Part shown: positions 35,812 through 44,868 of the stretch, piece by piece
Position numbering within the stretch: the stretch's first letter is position 1
Layout of the letters: every line of letters begins with the position of its first letter
Source of the DNA: 66-474 sp964489055
Lineage (GTDB): Bacteria; Pseudomonadota; Gammaproteobacteria; Xanthomonadales; Rhodanobacteraceae
Direction of reading: 5' to 3'
DNA length: 64,000 bases
Assembly (NCBI GenBank): GCA_964489055.1
Contig: CAZAXF010000004.1
Span: forward strand, 1-64,000
Notes under the pieces: generated by a model
The model's input: the letters and a program-made list of their open reading frames with translations, nothing else
The model's database searches: none
What the model was told of the DNA's origin: nothing
Position numbers and translations under genes: made by a program

Positions 35812-35959
35812 GGGTCCCCTCCTTCGGATGCGGCCATCATACCGGCAACGCGACCCGTTCCGTGGCGTCAACGCCGCGGCGGTTGATCCGTTATCCATTG
35901 TCGAGTGCGGTTGCATGAGGTCCAAGGATGCCGAACCGGCCCGCAGCGGCGGGATTGCC

Positions 35960-36553
35960 ATGAATGCCACGACGCTGGCCGGGAAGCCGCTGGCGTCGTC
36001 GGCCACCGGGCCGGCACGCCCGGTCGCGGCGACCATGGAAGCGTTCCTTGCCTCGGTCGAGCGGCGTGCGTGGCGGATTGCCGAGATCGCCCTGCACGAT
36101 CCCGACGAGGCGCTGGATGCGGTGCAGGACACGATGCTGCGCCTGGTGCGTCACTACAGCCACAAGCCGCCGGAGGAATGGCCGCCACTGTTCTACGGCA
36201 TCCTGCGCCGCCGCATCACCGACCTGCAGCGCCGCCGTGCGGTCCGCAACCGGGTGCTGGTCTGGACGGGCCGCGCGGTCGCGCACGGTGGCGAGGCGCT
36301 GCCGGCATGGGAAGCCACCGATCCCGGCCCCGACCCGGCCCGCGCCCTGGCCTCGCGCCAGGCGCACGCGGCGATGTCGCGGGCGGTGCGCACGCTCCCA
36401 AGGCGCCAGCAGCAGGCCTTCCTGCTCAGGGTGCTCGAAGGCCTGGACGTGGCCGATACCGCCCGCGCCATGGGCTGTTCGCAGGGGAGCGTGAAGACCC
36501 ACCTGTCACGCGCCATGCACGCACTGCGCACACAACTGGAGAACTGGCGATGA
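35960..36553 (+). CDS. ECF-type RNA polymerase sigma factor
   Basis: 197 residues with sigma region 2 (VERRAWRIAEIALHDPDEALDAVQDTMLRLVRHY, LFYGILRRRITDLQRRRAVR) and region 4 (RVLEGLDVADTARAMGCSQGSVKTHLSRAMHALRTQL). A 40-residue linker rich in Pro/Ala separates them. The stop overlaps the next ATG (ATGA at 36550-36553). With the next two genes it forms the sigma / small membrane protein / DUF3106 operon common in beta- and gammaproteobacteria. The start is chosen at ATG 35960; ATG 35915 is possible. Confidence 0.88.
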   Translation: MNATTLAGKPLASSATGPARPVAATMEAFLASVERRAWRIAEIALHDPDEALDAVQDTMLRLVRHYSHKPPEEWPPLFYGILRRRITDLQRRRAVRNRVLVWTGRAVAHGGEALPAWEATDPGPDPARALASRQAHAAMSRAVRTLPRRQQQAFLLRVLEGLDVADTARAMGCSQGSVKTHLSRAMHALRTQLENWR

Positions 36554-36987
36554 CCGACACGCCAAGCAATGATTTCAACAACTTGCCGGATAATCATGAT
36601 ATCCAGTCGCGCGCACGTGAACTGTTCCGTGAAGCCTGCGCAAACCCCGGTCCGTACTACGGCCTCAAGCTCGGCCTGGCCCGTCGCAAGGCCCTGAACG
36701 CGGGTCCGGCTCGCCTTGCGCGCCGCGTCTGGGCGCCGCTGGCCGGAGGCGCCGTGGCCTGCTGCGCGCTGGCGATCGGCGTGTTCTGGACGCGTCCGCC
36801 GGCAACGCCTTCCGCGGCTGCACCCGCAGCAACGCAGGCATCAGCCGTCGCCGGCGGCGACGACAGCGCGCAGACTGCCGTCAGCCTCGACAGCAGCCAG
36901 ATCGACATGATGCAGAACCTGGATTTCTACCGCTGGCTGGCCGCCCGCTCGACCCCTCCGGCCGCCGGCAGCCGGAGCGCCAGGTGA
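36550..36987 (+). CDS. Single-pass membrane protein, probable anti-sigma-like (DUF3619-type)
   Basis: 145 residues: a cytoplasmic N-terminus of about 65 residues (NNLPDNHDIQSRARELFREACAN), one transmembrane helix (WAPLAGGAVACCALAIGVFW, about 61-80), and a periplasmic tail with Ala/Ser-rich linker and SLDSSQIDMMQNLDFYRWLAA. Overlaps both neighbours by four bases. Position and topology suggest that it holds the upstream sigma factor at the membrane; this is inference, with no diagnostic motif. Confidence 0.75.
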   Translation: MTDTPSNDFNNLPDNHDIQSRARELFREACANPGPYYGLKLGLARRKALNAGPARLARRVWAPLAGGAVACCALAIGVFWTRPPATPSAAAPAATQASAVAGGDDSAQTAVSLDSSQIDMMQNLDFYRWLAARSTPPAAGSRSAR

Positions 36988-37550
36988 ACCTGCAATCCGC
37001 CCTCGCGATCTGCGTCGCGACCTGCCTGTTGGCGGCACCATGGAATGCACGCGCGCAGTCGGCGCCCATTCCGATGCAGGCGCCGGCAACCGCCGCCACG
37101 GCACCGCCCGTCCCGTCCGCGCGCAATCAGCCGCTGGCATGGTCCAGCCTGGACCCGACGCAGCAATTGGTGTTGACCCCGGTCCACGAGCAGTGGAACC
37201 AGTTGTCTCCGCAACGCCAGCACCGGCTGGCCCGGCATGCACGCCGCTGGGCCACCCTGCCCCCGGAACAACAACGCGTAATCCGCAAGCGGCTGGCCCG
37301 TTGGGTGCAGATGACGCCCGAACAACGTCGGCGCCTGCACCGGAACGCGCGCGCCTTCCACCAGATGACGCCGGCCGAACGCACCCGGGTCCGGGCCGCC
37401 TACCAGCGCTTCCGCGCGCTGCCGCCGGCCGAACGCCGTGCCCTGCGCGAACGCTGGCGGAAGATGTCTCCCGAACAGCGCCGGCAGTGGGCCACCGAAA
37501 GCGCCGCCCACACCGGCGCCGCACATCCGGCACCGCAAGGCAGCGACTGA
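36984..37550 (+). CDS. DUF3106 secreted protein
   Basis: 188 residues. Signal peptide to about residue 25 (ending WNARAQS), then a Pro-rich stretch and a strongly basic helical region of repeated units of the type LSPQRQHRLARHARRWATLPPEQQ, MTPEQRRRLHRNARAFHQMTPAERTRVR. These are typical of DUF3106, a periplasmic domain of unknown role that accompanies ECF sigma genes. Start overlaps the previous stop by four bases. It may be a stress sensor like CpxP/Spy-type helical proteins, but that is speculation. Confidence 0.85.
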   Translation: MNLQSALAICVATCLLAAPWNARAQSAPIPMQAPATAATAPPVPSARNQPLAWSSLDPTQQLVLTPVHEQWNQLSPQRQHRLARHARRWATLPPEQQRVIRKRLARWVQMTPEQRRRLHRNARAFHQMTPAERTRVRAAYQRFRALPPAERRALRERWRKMSPEQRRQWATESAAHTGAAHPAPQGSD

Positions 37551-37649
37551 CCCGACTCGCCCACCGCCGGTACCGGGCCTGCCGGCATCGGGCGCGCGTC
37601 GCGTTCCATCCCCCGCGCGCGGTCCCGACATCCGGCCCCGGCTCCTCGA

Positions 37650-38504
37650 TCACGTCGTCTGCGCGCGCAGCCACGCGCGCGGCGACATGCCCACGGTCTG
37701 GGTGAAGGCCCGCGACAGCGACGACGCGTTGCGATAGCCGAGGCGGGCGCTGGCGGTCTTGATCGACACGCCGCCACGCAGCAGCGACTGCGCGATCGCC
37801 ATGCGCCATTGCGTCAGGTACTCGATCGGCGTTCTGCCGACCTGCCGTCGGAACGCCAGCGCGAACGCGCTGCGCGACATGCCGGCGGTCGCGGCCATCG
37901 CCGCCAGCGACCAGTCGGCATCGGGCCGCTCGTGCATGGCCGTCAGCGCGCGCGCCAGCTTCGGGTCGGCCAGGCCGGTCAGCAGTCCCACCGGCAGGTC
38001 GCCCTCGGCGGGGTGGTCCAGCAGCCAGCGCAGCAGTTGCAGGAACAACACGTCGAACAGGCGATCGGCCAGCAGGCGCTGGCCGCAGCGCACACGGTCG
38101 GACTCGCCGAACAACAGCCTCAGCGTCTCGTCCAGGCCTTCCACCCCGCGCAACGGCAGCACCAGCAACGGTGGCAGGGCCTGCGCCAGCGGGTGCTGGG
38201 CGCCGCGTTCGAAGTCCAGCGATGCGCAGACGAAGTCGGAACCTTCCACCGGCGCGTTGTGGAAGGTGTGCGCCAGCGGGCGCGGATAGAACAGCAGCGC
38301 CGGCTCGTCCAGTTCGATCCGCGATGGCACGCCACTGCGCGCCGGATGCGTCACGACCAGGCTGCCGCGCCTGAGCACGTGCAGGAAGCCGCGGCCGGGT
38401 TGCGCATCGAACTGCGTCAGCCCGCACAGCGGTCCCGCATGGAACAGGTGCGCCCTTACGTGGAAGCGTTCCATCAGCGATGACAGCCGGTCGAGGGTGG
38501 CCAT
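37650..38504 (-). CDS. AraC-family transcriptional regulator (cupin type)
   Basis: 284 residues. An N-terminal AraC-type cupin domain (residues 1-180; MATLDRLSSLMERFHVRAHLFHAGPLCG) probably senses a small molecule. Two helix-turn-helix motifs follow at about 190-284 (WSLAAMAATAGMSRSAFALAFRRQVGRTPIEYL, then ASARLGYRNASSLSRAFTQTVGMSPRAWL). It is divergent from the secreted protein at 38641 with 136 bases between starts, so that gene is the likely target. ATG at 38504 is chosen; upstream ATGs add residues unlike the family. Confidence 0.9.
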   Translation of the reverse strand: MATLDRLSSLMERFHVRAHLFHAGPLCGLTQFDAQPGRGFLHVLRRGSLVVTHPARSGVPSRIELDEPALLFYPRPLAHTFHNAPVEGSDFVCASLDFERGAQHPLAQALPPLLVLPLRGVEGLDETLRLLFGESDRVRCGQRLLADRLFDVLFLQLLRWLLDHPAEGDLPVGLLTGLADPKLARALTAMHERPDADWSLAAMAATAGMSRSAFALAFRRQVGRTPIEYLTQWRMAIAQSLLRGGVSIKTASARLGYRNASSLSRAFTQTVGMSPRAWLRAQTT

Positions 38505-38640
38505 GGTGGGTTCGCACCGTCTGGACGATTCGTCACATTTTATGGATGAAACGATACCTGTTGCAATCCCGGCCACGCGATGATGTTTCCACATCGCCAC
38601 CGCCCGACCGGCGTGGCACCCACCGCAACGAGGAATCGTC

Positions 38641-39444
38641 ATGTCCCGCTACCACCGATCACATCCCCGCCTGCCATCCCGCCCCGCGCTCGGGCTTGCC
38701 ATCGCCGCGTCCCTGCTGGTCGCCGCTCCCGCCGCCCTGGCCCACGGGAGTGGGCAACACGCCGGCGGCATCCACAGCGAGGCCTCCGCGAACGTGCAGG
38801 CGCCGTTCGACATCGTGCACACGGCCATCCGCACCGAACGCAATGTCGCCGTTTTCCACATCGCCGTGTCCGGCCAGGCCGGCGCCAGCAAGCCGGCAAG
38901 CACCGGCAAGCTCGCCGGCAGCAGCGTGTTCTCGTACGTGTGGCCGACGACGCTCGACCCGTGGCTGGTCGGCTTTGCGCACGACAGCGGCATCCTTGCC
39001 TTCGCGGTGACCGCGCATCCCGACTTCGACGACACACCGTTGTTCGACGAAAACGGCGATGGCGACCCCGGCAACGACGGCGACCTGTGGCACTCGCACT
39101 GGGTGGTGCTGCAACCCGACGACGCCTGCGGCAAGGACGCGTTGAAGGTCGTCGACATTCCCGAGGGCACCAGGCCGCGGCTGCCCAAGACCTGGCCCGG
39201 CCTGCCGATCCTGATCGACAGTCCCGGATGGGATCCGGTGTTCACCGGCGATTCGCTGGAAGTGCGCGTGCCGTTCGATGACATCGGCCCGGTGAACGCC
39301 GCCGGCTTCGACGGCGTGACCGCCGCACTGCGCGTCAACGCCAGCGTCCACGACCCGCTGCTGTGCGTGGCCGACGTGTTCAAGGTGGCATCCGGCGACC
39401 TGTCGCTGCCCGGCAGGGTCGACGCGAAAGGCGCCAATCGTTGA
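38641..39444 (+). CDS. Secreted protein of unknown function
   Basis: 267 residues. A signal peptide of about 34 residues (LGLAIAASLLVAAPAALAHG) starts the protein. The mature part begins with a His/Gly-rich stretch (HGSGQHAGGIH) and then a globular domain without a known motif. DENGDGDPGNDGD (about 136-148) resembles a calcium-binding loop, and two cysteines (CGK..., LLCVAD) may form a disulfide. The divergent AraC regulator is its probable controller. A role in metal or ligand handling is possible but not shown. Confidence 0.75.
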   Translation: MSRYHRSHPRLPSRPALGLAIAASLLVAAPAALAHGSGQHAGGIHSEASANVQAPFDIVHTAIRTERNVAVFHIAVSGQAGASKPASTGKLAGSSVFSYVWPTTLDPWLVGFAHDSGILAFAVTAHPDFDDTPLFDENGDGDPGNDGDLWHSHWVVLQPDDACGKDALKVVDIPEGTRPRLPKTWPGLPILIDSPGWDPVFTGDSLEVRVPFDDIGPVNAAGFDGVTAALRVNASVHDPLLCVADVFKVASGDLSLPGRVDAKGANR

Positions 39445-39780
39445 GGCCCGGCCAGACCGACGCCAGGTCCACCTCGATGAAAGCACGAGCGTAGGGCGGA
39501 CACTGTCCGCCGTCCGTTTCACGGCGGGCAGTGCCCGCCCTACTTCGCGCATCGGCCCGTGGACGAAGTTGCCCCGAACGCGAGCACGGATGGACAAAGG
39601 CGTCGATGACAGAAGGAAATGGAACCGCTTTGCGCACGGGTGTCTTGCGAAACGTTGCATGAATAACGCGGAGACCGCCCGAAACCGGACCCGCTTTTTT
39701 GCGGGCCGCTGGAAGAGTAACCTTGGCGCCATGGCGCAGCCGCGCGACGCCGGCGTGCACGCATACGGGAGCAGCATGGT
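39445..39780. repeat. Spacer with GTAGGGCGGRCA palindromes
   Basis: 336 bases before the MalY-type gene. 39491-39543 holds GTAGGGCGGACACTGTCCGCC and GGCGGGCAGTGCCCGCCCTAC, which are also inverted with respect to each other. The remainder has no gene I can support. Confidence 0.65.
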
Positions 39781-40956
39781 TTGACGTACGATTTCACGAC
39801 GCTGGTCGATCGCTCCGGCATGAGTTCGGCCAAATGGGACGCGATGCGCGAGGCCAACCCGGCGGTTCCACCGGGTATTCCGCCATTCTCGGTCGCCGAC
39901 CTCGACCTCCGGATGGCGCCGGAAATCACCGAAGGCCTGAAGGCATTCCTCGACGACGCCGTACTCGGCTACACCAGCCCGCCGGAAGCCTTCATCCAGG
40001 CCGTGATCGACTGGCTGCAGCGGCGCCACGACTGGACGGTGAAACCGGAATGGCTGGTGCAATCGAGCGGCGTGGTGGCGGCGGTGTTCAATGCCATCCG
40101 CGCGTATACCGAACCCGGCGACGGCATCATCATCCAGACGCCGGCCTACTACCCCTTCTACGCCGCCATCGACCGCAACCGGCGCCGACTGGTGCGCAAT
40201 CCGCTGCAGCTCCGGGGCGGCCACTTCGGCATCGATTTCGACCAGCTCGAACGCCAGGCCGCCGACCCGCGCAACAAGCTGCTGCTGTTCTGCAGCCCGC
40301 ACAACCCGACCGGGCGCGTGTGGACGCGCGACGAATTGCGGCGCGTCGCCGACATCGTGCTGGCCAACGACCTCGTCCTGGTCAGCGACGAGATCCACTT
40401 CGACCTGGTGTTGCCGGGCCACCGCCATACCGTGCTCGCAACGCTCGGCGAGGCCATCGCCGCGCGCAGCGTGGTCTGCACCGCGCCCAGCAAGACCTTC
40501 AACCTGGCCGGCATGTCCACCAGCAACATCGTGATCCCTGATCCCGACCTGCGCGCGCGTTTCGTCGCGGAACAGGAAGCGGGCGGATTCTTCTTCCTGA
40601 CGATCCTCGGCTACAAGGCCTGCGAGCTGGCCTACACCCGGGGCGAAGCGTGGCTTGCCGGCTTGCTGGAACTGGTGCAGCGCAACCACGACCTGGTCAG
40701 GCACTTCATGGCCGGGCACCTGCCGCAGGTGACGGTATTCGACCTGGAAGGCACCTACCTGCAGTGGATGGATTTTCGCGGCCTCGGCAAGAGCGCCCAG
40801 GAACTGCAGGCACTCCACGAACAACAGGCGCTGGTGTTTTTCGACGAGGGCACGATCTTCGGGCCGGAAGGCGCCGGTTTCGAACGCATGAACCTGGCTA
40901 CGCCGACGGCCGCCGTCGAGGCCGCGCTGGAGCGGCTGGCGCGTTGCCACGGTTGA
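39781..40956 (+). CDS. MalY/PatB-type PLP enzyme (cystathionine beta-lyase-like aminotransferase)
   Basis: 391-residue fold-type I PLP protein of the MalY/PatB group, which cleave C-S bonds of cystathionine or cysteine conjugates. Features are FSVADLDLRMAPEI, CSPHNPTGRVW, SDEIHFDLV with the PLP-pyridine Asp, and TAPSKTFNLAGM with Schiff-base Lys238. A TTG start at 39781 is supported by the family N-terminus (YDFTTLVDRSGMSSAKWD matches MalY starts) and by GGGAG nine bases upstream. An overlapping micro-frame ATG-GTT-TGA at 39776-39784 ends across this start codon. Single gene between repeats and a convergent oxidase gene. Confidence 0.88.
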   Translation: MTYDFTTLVDRSGMSSAKWDAMREANPAVPPGIPPFSVADLDLRMAPEITEGLKAFLDDAVLGYTSPPEAFIQAVIDWLQRRHDWTVKPEWLVQSSGVVAAVFNAIRAYTEPGDGIIIQTPAYYPFYAAIDRNRRRLVRNPLQLRGGHFGIDFDQLERQAADPRNKLLLFCSPHNPTGRVWTRDELRRVADIVLANDLVLVSDEIHFDLVLPGHRHTVLATLGEAIAARSVVCTAPSKTFNLAGMSTSNIVIPDPDLRARFVAEQEAGGFFFLTILGYKACELAYTRGEAWLAGLLELVQRNHDLVRHFMAGHLPQVTVFDLEGTYLQWMDFRGLGKSAQELQALHEQQALVFFDEGTIFGPEGAGFERMNLATPTAAVEAALERLARCHG

Positions 40957-41092
40957 ACAGGATTCGGCCGGCGGGATCGGCTGGCGGCGCCCGCCGACAG
41001 AAAAACCTGATGCATTGATCGGCGTGCCTGCGCCGGGCCGGTTCCGGAATACGGGGCCCGGGATCGAATGATGAACCCGCCCCGCCATTCGC

Positions 41093-42517
41093 TCACGAGG
41101 TTTCGACGGCCAGCACCTTGCCCGGGTTCATGATGTTGTGCGGATCCAGCGCCTGCTTGATCGCGCGCATCATGGCGATCTCGACCGGGTCCTTGTAACG
41201 CACCAGCGCCTCGCGCTTGAGCTGGCCGATGCCGTGCTCGGCGCTGATCGAGCCGCCCGCGGCGTGCACGCTGTCGTGCACCACCTCGAACACATCATCC
41301 TGCCTGGCCAGCAGCGCATCGTCGGTCCACTCGCCCCCACGCGCCACGTTGTAGTGCAGGTTGCCATCGCCCAGGTGTCCGAAGATCACGTGGCGGATGC
41401 CCGGAAACGCCTCCTGCAGCGCGCGGTTGGTGTCCTCGACGAAGGCCGCCATGCGCGAGACCGGAATCGACACGTCGTGCTTGATGGCCTTGAACGATTC
41501 CTTCTCGGCCAGCGGAATGCTCTCGCGCAGGTGCCACAGGGCCTTGCTTTGCGCCACCGAGCCGGCGATCACCGCGTCCTTGACGCAGCCGGCCTCGACG
41601 GCCTCGCCAAGGACCGTCTCGAAGCGTTCGCGCGCGTGCGCCTCGCTTTCGCTGTCGGACAGTTCCAGCAGCGCGTACCAGGGCAGCTCCGCCGAGTCGC
41701 CCTCGAACGGCAATCGCTGCTGCGGGAAGCAGCGCACCACGTCCGCGAGGCAGTCGCCCGCCATCAGCTCGAAGCCGGTGAGCGACGCGCCGAACCCGTG
41801 TCGCGCCCGTCCCAGCATGTCGACGGCGTCTTCGATCGAGGCCAGCGCCAGCAGCGCCGTACACCGCGCGACCGGCAGCGGATAGAGCTTCAACGTGGCC
41901 GCGGTGATGATGCCGAGCGTGCCCTCGCTGCCGATGAAAAGGTCGCGCAGGGCATAGCCGGTATTGTCCTTGCGCAACCCGCGCAGCCCGTGCCAGATCT
42001 CGCCCCGTGCGGTGACCACTTCCAGGCCGAGCGCAAGCTCGCGCGCCATGCCGTAGCGCAACACCTCGGTGCCGCCGGCGTTGGTGGCAAGGTTGCCGCC
42101 GATCGTGCAACTGCCCTCGGCGCCCAGGCTCAGGGGAAACAAGCGCCCCGCATCACGCGCGGCCTCCTGCACGGCCTGCAACACGCAGCCGGCCTCGACG
42201 TCCATCGTGTCGTTGTCAAGGTCGATGCCGCGGACGCGGTTCATCCGCTGCAGCGAGAGCACCACCTGATGACCGGACGCATCCGGCGTGGCGCCGCCGC
42301 ACAGCCCGGTGTTGCCGCCCTGCGGCACGATCGAAACACCCGCTCCGGCGCAGGCACGCACCACCGCGGCGACCTCGTCGGTCGAACCGGGGCGCACCAC
42401 CGCCAGCGCCTGCCCGCGGTAGCGCTCGCGCCAGTCGGTGAGGTACGGCGCCGCATTCGCGCCGGTCAGTACCTGCTGTTCGCCGATCGCGTCGCGCAAG
42501 CTGTCCAGAAGACTCAT
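41093..42517 (-). CDS. FAD-linked D-2-hydroxyacid dehydrogenase (GlcD/D-lactate dehydrogenase family)
   Basis: 474 residues, VAO-type flavoprotein. The FAD domain has VVRPGSTDEVAAVVRAC, PQGGNTGLCGGATPD and LGAEGSCTIGGNLATNAGG. The cap/C-terminal part has FGHLGDGNLHYNV (metal-binding His) and AEHGIGQLKREAL, with a final PHNIMNPGKVL. It matches D-2-hydroxyglutarate/D-lactate dehydrogenases that feed electrons to the respiratory chain; the exact substrate is open. ATG at 42517. No glcE/glcF partner is present, which fits a single-subunit enzyme. Confidence 0.9.
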   Translation of the reverse strand: MSLLDSLRDAIGEQQVLTGANAAPYLTDWRERYRGQALAVVRPGSTDEVAAVVRACAGAGVSIVPQGGNTGLCGGATPDASGHQVVLSLQRMNRVRGIDLDNDTMDVEAGCVLQAVQEAARDAGRLFPLSLGAEGSCTIGGNLATNAGGTEVLRYGMARELALGLEVVTARGEIWHGLRGLRKDNTGYALRDLFIGSEGTLGIITAATLKLYPLPVARCTALLALASIEDAVDMLGRARHGFGASLTGFELMAGDCLADVVRCFPQQRLPFEGDSAELPWYALLELSDSESEAHARERFETVLGEAVEAGCVKDAVIAGSVAQSKALWHLRESIPLAEKESFKAIKHDVSIPVSRMAAFVEDTNRALQEAFPGIRHVIFGHLGDGNLHYNVARGGEWTDDALLARQDDVFEVVHDSVHAAGGSISAEHGIGQLKREALVRYKDPVEIAMMRAIKQALDPHNIMNPGKVLAVETS

Positions 42518-42764
42518 GGCTGGTTGAATTTCCTGCGTCCGGTGGAACGGACCATTGTAGGCATGGCCCGGGGCCGCGCCAAACCACGCGCTGCCCGGCA
42601 CCGCCGGACGAGCTGGAATCGTTCCGCCGCGCCGTGCGCCAGCCATGGGGCCTGCGACTGCGGCGCCGGGTACAGGCGCAAACGCACCGCCCATGTTCCG
42701 GACACAGATGCCGGTTGACCGCCGGAGTAGCATGGAAGTGGCCAGCCACACGAGGAGAATCGAC
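42518..42764. other. Divergent promoter region
   Basis: 247 bases between the dehydrogenase and the thiamine-binding gene starts. No repeats or clear operator. Confidence 0.45.
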
Positions 42765-43088
42765 ATGCTCGTGGCATTTTCCGTCGCACCGGGTGGTGGT
42801 TCCGGTGACGACTCGCTGCACGACGCGGTCGCCGCGGCGGTGCGCGTGGTGCGTGCCTCGGGATTGCCCAATCGCACCGATGCGATGTTCACCACCATCG
42901 AAGGCGAGTGGGACGAAGTGTTCGACGTGATCCGTCGCGCCACCGACGCCGTCGCGCCATACGGGCCGCGCATCAGCCTGGTGATCAAGGCGGACATCCG
43001 ACCCGGCCACGACAAGCGGATCACCGGCAAGGTGGAAAGCCTGGAGGACGCCATTGCCGCGCAGGAAAAGGCAACCGGTTCACGCTGA
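42765..43088 (+). CDS. MTH1187-family thiamine-binding protein
   Basis: 107-residue protein of the MTH1187/YkoF-like ferredoxin fold family. LVAFSVAPGGGSGDDSLHDAV at the start and the central GLPNRTDAMFTTIEGEWDEVFDVI are characteristic; members bind thiamine or a related ligand in the cytoplasm. The ATG at 42765 has GAGGAG at ideal distance. It is 30 bases upstream of the GST gene on the same strand, so these two probably form an operon. Confidence 0.85.
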   Translation: MLVAFSVAPGGGSGDDSLHDAVAAAVRVVRASGLPNRTDAMFTTIEGEWDEVFDVIRRATDAVAPYGPRISLVIKADIRPGHDKRITGKVESLEDAIAAQEKATGSR

Positions 43089-43118
43089 CCAGGCGGGGCA
43101 AATGGTGCGAACACGCCC

Positions 43119-43748
43119 ATGAAACTCTACGACAGCGACTTTGCTCCCAGTCCGCGACGGGTACGAATATTCCTGGCCGAAAAGAACCTCACCGTGCCCA
43201 CCGTGAAGCTGGACCTGCGCGAAAAAACCCAGTTCACGGAAGCCTTCCGCAAGGTCAATCCGTGGTGCACCGTGCCCGCGCTGGAACTCGATGACGGCCG
43301 CTGCATCAGCGAGATTCCGGCCATCTGCCTGTACTTCGAACAACTGCACCCCGACCCGCCCCTGATCGGTCCAACGCCCGCCGAGCGGGCGACCGTGCTG
43401 ATGTGGGACCGGCACATGGAATACGATGGCATGGAAGCAGTGCGCGATGCTTTCCGCAATTCACACCCCGCATTCAAGGCCCGCGCGCTCACGGGCCCGC
43501 ACGAAGTCGAGCAGATTCCCGCCCTGGCCGAACGCGGCCGCCGGCGCTACCGCTGGTTCCTCGATGATCTGGACAATCGCCTGGCGCACACCACATTCAT
43601 TGCCGGCCCCCGCTACACGATGGCCGACATCACCGCGCTGGCCACCATCGACTTCGCTCACACCGTCAAGCTCGCCGACATCGGCGATCACACCCATGTC
43701 CAGCGCTGGTACGACCAGGTCAGCGCGCGTGCAAGTGCCCGCGCGTGA
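43119..43748 (+). CDS. Glutathione S-transferase
   Basis: 209 residues. The N-terminal thioredoxin-like domain (1-80) has FAPSPRRVRIFLAEKNL with the likely catalytic Ser11, cis-Pro in WCTVPALEL, and SEIPAICLYFEQ matching the Glu-Ser/Ile glutathione contact. The all-helical C-terminal domain has FIAGPRYTMADITALATIDFA with the conserved N-capping Asp. Resembles the beta/zeta-like class of bacterial GSTs. Converges on pntAA. Confidence 0.9.
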   Translation: MKLYDSDFAPSPRRVRIFLAEKNLTVPTVKLDLREKTQFTEAFRKVNPWCTVPALELDDGRCISEIPAICLYFEQLHPDPPLIGPTPAERATVLMWDRHMEYDGMEAVRDAFRNSHPAFKARALTGPHEVEQIPALAERGRRRYRWFLDDLDNRLAHTTFIAGPRYTMADITALATIDFAHTVKLADIGDHTHVQRWYDQVSARASARA

Positions 43749-43764
43749 GCCGCGCAGCCCGTCG

Positions 43765-44868
43765 CTACGCTTTCCCGAACATCACTTCGCCGTCGCGGGC
43801 CACGCAGGTCCTGGCGACCAGCTCGTCGTCGAAGTCGGGTTTCCATTCGCCGTCGGTGATGACCAGTTCGCTGAAGTGCATGAGGTTGCGGGCGTACATT
43901 TCCGAGGCGTGCAGCGGTGCGCCGGAGGGCAGGTTCAGGGGGCCGATGACGGAGACGCCGCCGTGTTCGACGCGCTCGCCGGGACGGGTCACTTCGCAGT
44001 TGCCGCCGCCCTCGGCGGCGAGGTCCACGATCACGGCGCCGGTTTTCATGCCATCGACCATCGAGACCGGAATGATCTTCGGCGATGGCCGACCCGGCAC
44101 CGCGGCGGTGGTGACGATCACGTCCACAGTCTTGACATGCTCGGCCAGCTTGGCCTGCTGCGCGGCGCGTTCCTCGTCGGTCAATTCGCGCGCGTAGCCG
44201 CCCTCCCCCGCGGCGTTGACGCCGAGGTCGAGGAACTTCGCGCCCAGCGACTCGATCTGCTCGCGGGTTTCGGGGCGCACGTCGAAGCCTTCGACCATGG
44301 CGCCGAGGCGGCGTGCGGTGGCGATTGCCTGCAGGCCGGCAACGCCGGCGCCGATCACCAGCACCTTCGACGGGCGCAGGGTACCGGCGGCGGTGGTCAG
44401 CATCGGGAAGAATTTCGGCGCGGCCTCGGCGGCGATCAGCATTGCACGGTAGCCGGCAACCGCCGCCTGCGAGGACAACACGTCCATCGCCTGCGCACGC
44501 GTGGTGCGTGGCAGCAGTTCCAGCGAAAACGCCGCGAGCTTGTGCTGCGCATAGCCGGCCAGCCGCTCGGCGCCCGCGTGCGGATGCAACTGGCCGATCA
44601 GCGCAGCGCCCGAACGCATTGCCGCGATGCGATCCTCCGCGGGCGACTGCACGCAGAACAGCACGTCGGCGGCGGCCACCACACCGGCCGCGTCGGCGAA
44701 TTCGGTATCGGCATACGCGGCATCCGGAAACCCCGCGCGCTCACCGGCGCCACGTTCGAGCATGACCTTCACGCCGCGCGCGGCGTACTTCTTCGCGGTC
44801 TCCGGCGTCACCGCGACGCGGCGTTCGCCCTCGGCGGTTTCGCGCAGGGCTGCGATGGTGATCGGCAT
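43765..44868 (-). CDS. pntAA: NAD(P) transhydrogenase subunit alpha part 1
   Basis: 367-residue soluble NAD(H)-binding part of the alpha subunit. It opens with MPITIAALRETAEGERRVAVTPE, has RGAGERAGFPDAAYAD and the NAD fingerprint VLVIGAGVAGLQAIATARRLGA (about 170-191), followed by FDVRPETREQIESLGAKF. It ends before any membrane domain, as expected when pntAB is separate. No pntAB or pntB follows; these lie 8 kb downstream on the same strand (35515-35811 and 33931-35421). Confidence 0.95.
   Translation of the reverse strand: MPITIAALRETAEGERRVAVTPETAKKYAARGVKVMLERGAGERAGFPDAAYADTEFADAAGVVAAADVLFCVQSPAEDRIAAMRSGAALIGQLHPHAGAERLAGYAQHKLAAFSLELLPRTTRAQAMDVLSSQAAVAGYRAMLIAAEAAPKFFPMLTTAAGTLRPSKVLVIGAGVAGLQAIATARRLGAMVEGFDVRPETREQIESLGAKFLDLGVNAAGEGGYARELTDEERAAQQAKLAEHVKTVDVIVTTAAVPGRPSPKIIPVSMVDGMKTGAVIVDLAAEGGGNCEVTRPGERVEHGGVSVIGPLNLPSGAPLHASEMYARNLMHFSELVITDGEWKPDFDDELVARTCVARDGEVMFGKA

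Noticed and set aside
43765..44868. Alanine dehydrogenase
   Set aside because: Similar fold, but the C-terminal half and the presence of pntAB/pntB fit PntAA.
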